From contig NZ_JALPVL010000002.1 of the NCBI RefSeq assembly GCF_023544465.1, positions 620,001 to 684,000 of the forward strand: a stretch of 64,000 bases of DNA, read 5' to 3'. Positions 60,641 through 64,000 of this stretch are shown here, one piece after another (within the stretch, counting starts at the first letter, position 1; every line of letters starts with the position of its first letter). Source of the DNA: Paractinoplanes maris (GTDB taxonomy: Bacteria; Actinomycetota; Actinomycetes; Mycobacteriales; Micromonosporaceae). A model generated the notes under the pieces. The model had not been told where the DNA came from. It worked only from the letters and a program-made list of their open reading frames with translations, and ran no database searches. The position numbers and the translations under genes are program-made.

Positions 60641-62983
60641 GTGACGTCGACCGCCTACAGCCCCGCCGAGTTGCTCCACCGGCTGAGGGCGCGTACGTCG
60701 GACTCCCCGATCACCCACGTCGAGCAGATCCCGGCCCGCGAGGGCCGCACCGCGCCCTGGCCCGACTGGGCCGCCCGCGACGTCATCGCGGCCCTGAACG
60801 AACACGGAATCGCCCAGCCGTGGGAACACCAGGCCACCGCGGCCTCGCTCGCCGCCGGCGGTACGCACGTGGTGGTGGCCACCGGGACGGCGTCCGGCAA
60901 ATCGCTCGCCTACCAGCTCCCGATGCTGTCGCGCCTGACCGACGACCCGCGCGCGACGGCGCTCTACCTCTCGCCGACCAAGGCGCTGGCGGCCGACCAG
61001 CTGCGCGCGGTGGCCCGGCTCGGGCTCGACGGGGTGCGGCCGGCCACATACGACGGTGACACCTCCCGCGAGGAGCGCGAGTGGATCCGGCAGCACTCGC
61101 GGCTGGTGCTCACCAACCCCGACATGCTGCACCACGGCCTGCTGCCGGGCCACTCGCGCTGGGGGACATTCCTGCGCCGGCTTTCGTACGTGGTGGTCGA
61201 CGAGTGCCACGCCTACCGCGGAGTGTTCGGCTCCCACGTCTCGCACGTGCTGCGCCGATTGCGGCGGTTGGCCGCCCGGTACGGCGGTTCGCCGACCTTC
61301 GTCCTGGCCTCGGCGACGTCGGGCGATCCGGCCGACGCCGCCGCCCGTCTGATCGGACTGCCGGTGACTGCCGTGACCACGGACACCTCGCCGCGCGGAG
61401 CGACGACGTTCGCCCTGTGGGAGCCGCCGCTTCTCCCCCCGTCACCGGACCATCCGGACCTGCCGCCGGAGCGCCGGTCGGCGTTGAGCGAGACGGCCGA
61501 CCTGCTGGCCGACGCGGTGGTCGCCGGCACCCGGACGCTCGCGTTCATCCGCTCACGGCGGGGCGCCGAGGTGGTCGCCACGATGACCCGGCGGTCGCTG
61601 GACGAGGCGGTGCCCGGCCTCGGCGATCGGGTGGCGGCGTACCGGGCCGGCTATCTCAAGGAGGACCGCCGCCGGATCGAACGCGCGCTGATGTCGGGCG
61701 AGCTGCTCGCGCTGGCCTCGACCAACGCGCTCGAGCTGGGCGTCGACCTGGTCGGGCTGGACGCGGTGCTGATCTGCGGCTACCCCGGCACGCGGGCGTC
61801 TCTCTGGCAGCAGGCCGGGCGGGCGGGCCGGGCCGGCGGCGAGGCGCTGGCGGTGCTGGTGGCGCGGGACGACCCGCTGGACACCTATCTGGTGCACCAC
61901 CCGGCGGCGCTGTTCGGGCGGCCGGTGGAGGCGACGGTGCTCGACCCGGCCAACCCGTATGTGCTGGGCCCGCAACTGTGCTGCGCGGCCTCGGAGGCCC
62001 CGCTCAAGGCCGAGGATCTCGAGCTCTTCGGCGGCGACGTGGCCCGGGCGGCGGTCGACGGGCTGACGGCGTCGGGGGCACTGCGGAAGAGGCCGTCGGG
62101 CTGGTACTGGACACATCCCGGCCGGCCCGATGTGGACCTGCGCGGGGCGGGCGGGGCCCCGGTCTCGGTGGTGGAGTCGGCGACCGGGCGGTTGCTGGGC
62201 ACGGTCGACCAGACGTCGTCGCACGTCATGCTGCACACCGGGGCGGTCTACCTGCATCAGGGAGTGACGTTCGTGGTCGACCGCCTCGACCTGGAGGACG
62301 CGGTGGCGCTGGTGCACCACCAGGAGCCGGACTGGTCGACCCACGCCCGCGAGGTGACCGACGTGTCGGTGCTGGGCATCCGCTCACACATCGACGCCGG
62401 CCCGGTCCGGCTCTGTCTGGGCGACGTCGAGGTGACCAGCCAGGTCGTCTCGTACCAGCGCCGTCGCCTCGGCTCGGGCGAGGTGATCGACACCAGGCCG
62501 CTCGACCTGCCGGTCCGCGAGCTGCGCACGGTCGCCGTCTGGTTCACCATCACGCCGCGGGCACTGGACCTGGCCGGCGTGGAGCCGCCGGACGTCCCGG
62601 GCGCCCTGCACGCCGCCGAACACGCCGCGATCGGCCTGCTCCCGCTGATGGCGACGTGCGACCGCTGGGACATCGGCGGCCTCTCCACGGCCAACCACAT
62701 CGACACCGAGGCGCCCACCGTCTTCGTCTACGACGGCCACCCGGGCGGCGCGGGCTTCGCCGAACGCGCCTACGCCACCGCCACCGCCTGGCTGGCCGCC
62801 ACCCGCGAGGCGATCGCCGCCTGCACCTGCGAAGCAGGCTGCCCCTCGTGCGTCCAGTCCCCCAAGTGCGGCAACGGCAACAACCCCCTCCACAAACCCG
62901 GCGCCGTCCAGGTCCTCGACACCGTCCTGAACGCTCTCGCCACCGCGAATCCGGCTCCCGCACCTCGGCAGCCTGGGAACTGA
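60641..62983 (+). CDS. DEAD/DEAH-box helicase, MrfA/Hrq1-like, with DUF1998
   Basis: A 780-residue superfamily 2 helicase. Walker A is GTASGKS, the DExH box VVVDECHAYRG, and QQAGRAGRAGG is motif VI. The C-terminal DUF1998 region ends with four cysteines (CTCEAGCPSCVQSPKCGNGN, near residue 728), the zinc site of B. subtilis MrfA, which repairs mitomycin-type crosslinks. DNA repair is the likely role. GTG 60641 gives TSTAYSPAELLHRL; the mRNA is probably leaderless. It diverges from bldG. Confidence 0.9.
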   Translation: MTSTAYSPAELLHRLRARTSDSPITHVEQIPAREGRTAPWPDWAARDVIAALNEHGIAQPWEHQATAASLAAGGTHVVVATGTASGKSLAYQLPMLSRLTDDPRATALYLSPTKALAADQLRAVARLGLDGVRPATYDGDTSREEREWIRQHSRLVLTNPDMLHHGLLPGHSRWGTFLRRLSYVVVDECHAYRGVFGSHVSHVLRRLRRLAARYGGSPTFVLASATSGDPADAAARLIGLPVTAVTTDTSPRGATTFALWEPPLLPPSPDHPDLPPERRSALSETADLLADAVVAGTRTLAFIRSRRGAEVVATMTRRSLDEAVPGLGDRVAAYRAGYLKEDRRRIERALMSGELLALASTNALELGVDLVGLDAVLICGYPGTRASLWQQAGRAGRAGGEALAVLVARDDPLDTYLVHHPAALFGRPVEATVLDPANPYVLGPQLCCAASEAPLKAEDLELFGGDVARAAVDGLTASGALRKRPSGWYWTHPGRPDVDLRGAGGAPVSVVESATGRLLGTVDQTSSHVMLHTGAVYLHQGVTFVVDRLDLEDAVALVHHQEPDWSTHAREVTDVSVLGIRSHIDAGPVRLCLGDVEVTSQVVSYQRRRLGSGEVIDTRPLDLPVRELRTVAVWFTITPRALDLAGVEPPDVPGALHAAEHAAIGLLPLMATCDRWDIGGLSTANHIDTEAPTVFVYDGHPGGAGFAERAYATATAWLAATREAIAACTCEAGCPSCVQSPKCGNGNNPLHKPGAVQVLDTVLNALATANPAPAPRQPGN

Positions 62984-63005
62984 CGCGCTCGCCATCGCGA
63001 TTCGC

Positions 63006-63359
63006 TCATTCCGGTAGGGCGTGGATCGGGCCGGCGCGGGATGTTGCGATGGCGTGGCGGTCGAGGCCGGGGACGGCGCGGACGACTACCTCGGCGCGGA
63101 CCGTGATGTCCAGGCCTTCGACCACGCAGGACGTCATGCGGGCTTGGTTCGCGATGACGAACTGCTGGGCCCGGGCGCAGGCGTGCTCCTGGCCGAAGAT
63201 GGTCTGGGCGGCGCCCGCCAGAGCGCCCAGATCGGCCGCGGTGCGCGCCTGGTGCCGGCCCACGCGAGCCGCTCCCACGGCGGCCGCGGCCAGCCCGGCC
63301 ACGGTCAGCAACAGGCCGAAGGCCAGCACGAGAATGGTGGCCGCGCCCCGATCCCTCAC
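63006..63359 (-). CDS. TadG-like / Rv3654c-like pilus-locus protein
   Basis: A 117-residue protein with one N-terminal membrane helix: RDRGAATILVLAFGLLLTVA. It has the 'helicase/secretion neighbourhood TadE-like' pattern DLGALAGAAQTI. GTG 63359 overlaps the previous stop by four bases. It belongs to a Tad-type pilus or secretion operon. Confidence 0.82.
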   Translation of the reverse strand: MRDRGAATILVLAFGLLLTVAGLAAAAVGAARVGRHQARTAADLGALAGAAQTIFGQEHACARAQQFVIANQARMTSCVVEGLDITVRAEVVVRAVPGLDRHAIATSRAGPIHALPE

Positions 63360-63715
63360 GGCAGGGGCTCGGGTTCCCGGGCTGCCGTCGCGGTGCCCTC
63401 GACGGTGATCGCCGGGAGGTTGGCGCCGAGCACCCGCAGGCGGGCGCGGACCCGGGCCGTCACGAGGTCGGCGTCGCCGCCGATGTGCACGTCGGCGCCG
63501 GGCTGGGCGACCCGGGCACCGGCCGCCGCGCCCGAGTCGCCGCGGGCCTCGGCCAGGGCGGCCTCGCGGGCGGCGTCCAGGCATTGGCCTTTGGCGGCCA
63601 CCGCCGTGACCGCGGTCAGGCCGGCCGCCAGCAGCAGCATGAGCGCCGGCAGCCCGGCCGCGAGCTCGGCGGTGAACGCTCCCCGGTCGCGGCCGGGCCA
63701 CCGGCGCGCTGTCAC
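63356..63715 (-). CDS. TadE-family pseudopilin-like protein
   Basis: A 119-residue TadE-like protein: DRGAFTAELAAGLPALMLLL at the N-terminus, where Glu follows the processing site typical of type IV-like prepilins. A single membrane helix precedes a small extracytoplasmic domain. Overlaps both neighbours by four bases (GTGA). Confidence 0.87.
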   Translation of the reverse strand: MTARRWPGRDRGAFTAELAAGLPALMLLLAAGLTAVTAVAAKGQCLDAAREAALAEARGDSGAAAGARVAQPGADVHIGGDADLVTARVRARLRVLGANLPAITVEGTATAAREPEPLP

Positions 63716-63897
63716 TTCAGGGCCCGGTCGATGACCGCGTCCAGCGCTCCGGCCACCCCGGTGCTGGTGACGACCTTGTAGAGCACTCCGGCGAACGCGA
63801 CGGCGGCCAGTGTGCCGACCGCGTACTCGGCTGTGTTCATGCCGGCGTCGGCGGCCTCGGCCCGCAGCCGGGTGAAGTTCGCGATGAGTTTGCGCAT
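63712..63897 (-). CDS. DUF4244 Flp-pilin-like protein
   Basis: A 61-residue protein: EAADAGMNTAEYAVGTLAAV, with the Glu-Tyr characteristic of Flp pilins after the cleavage point and one hydrophobic helix. DUF4244 proteins are the presumed major pilin of actinobacterial tad loci. Confidence 0.9.
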   Translation of the reverse strand: MRKLIANFTRLRAEAADAGMNTAEYAVGTLAAVAFAGVLYKVVTSTGVAGALDAVIDRALK

Positions 63898-63922
63898 GTG
63901 GTTCTCCTTCGGTTGGGGTGAC

Positions 63923-63941
63923 GACCGGCCCGCGGCCGGTC
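63923..63941 (-). terminator. 8-bp hairpin between tadC-like gene and pilin gene
   Basis: GACCGGCC-CGC-GGCCGGTC is a perfect inverted repeat in the gap before the pilin start. It could be a partial terminator or a 5'-stabiliser for the pilin mRNA; the sequence does not decide. Confidence 0.5.
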
Positions 63942-63955
63942 CCTGGGTTGTGTGG

Positions 63956-64000
63956 TCAGAGGACGTCGCCGAGGACGGCGATCACCACCGGGACCAGCCC
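63956..64000 (-). CDS. Tad secretion membrane protein (TadC-like), C-terminal end only
   Basis: Fourteen residues and a stop: GLVPVVIAVLGDVL. Such hydrophobic ends are common in type II secretion F-domain proteins (TadB/TadC), which precede the Flp pilin in these operons. Identification rests mainly on position. Confidence 0.5.
   Translation of the reverse strand, partial: GLVPVVIAVLGDVL

Overview
The window is very GC-rich chromosomal DNA of a filamentous actinomycete, most likely Micromonosporaceae (an Actinoplanes or close relative). The strongest evidence is the right end, where holB, an MFS–tmk fusion, topA, a lipoprotein, hppA, an anti-sigma factor, bldG, a MrfA-like helicase and tad genes lie together as they do around bldG in Streptomyces. 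XRE/DUF5753–DUF397 pairs, GTG starts, stop/start overlaps and frequent absence of Shine-Dalgarno sequences fit. I found no insertion sequence, phage, CRISPR array or rRNA; one tRNA-Thr (CGT) is present.

Layout. 0–5.5 kb: partial cold-shock gene, HAD phosphatase, a small coupled ORF, and the XPB helicase with its usual partner. 5.5–12.7 kb: an envelope-polymer locus with a CapA-like protein lacking most expected metal ligands, a four-TM double-sensor/HAMP protein without output domain, PgsB and PgsC (poly-gamma-glutamate synthase core), an NlpC/P60 hydrolase and a convergent lipoprotein of unknown family. 12.8–16.4 kb: a PadR–HAAS pair with a perfect operator, then split NHEJ genes (polymerase, ligase, Ku). 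16.4–25.9 kb: Nudix hydrolase, two MFS exporters, a TetR regulator, a geranylgeranyl-reductase-like flavoprotein, small unknowns and an XRE/DUF397 cluster.

25.9–38.1 kb: a compact peptide-scavenging island. A seven-gene minus-strand operon (dppA2-dppC-dppB-dppD-dppF-asparaginase-dppA1) diverges from a plus-strand operon (binding lipoprotein, S58 aminopeptidase, Asp/Glu racemase). A dyad lies between them and a PucR-type regulator closes the island. The enzymes suggest import and breakdown of peptides containing D-, isoaspartyl or beta-linked residues. The asparaginase carries a frameshift as sequenced.

38.3–45 kb: tRNA-Thr, a membrane metallophosphoesterase, a repeat-rich convergent gap, ricT, an LPVTG surface protein and a three-gene type VII-like (YbaB/EspC/WXG-like) operon. 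45–64 kb: holB, the MFS–tmk fusion (apparent ribosome site in front of an ATC codon), an amino-acid deaminase/aldolase, TetR, a lactone oxidase, topA, a pentapeptide-repeat protein, a lipoprotein, hppA, the bldG anti-sigma pair, a MrfA-like helicase and the end of a tad pilus operon.

I see no single wholly undescribed system proven by sequence. The best candidates for new biology are the polymer locus with its degenerate CapA and output-less double sensor, and the D/iso/beta-peptide island.
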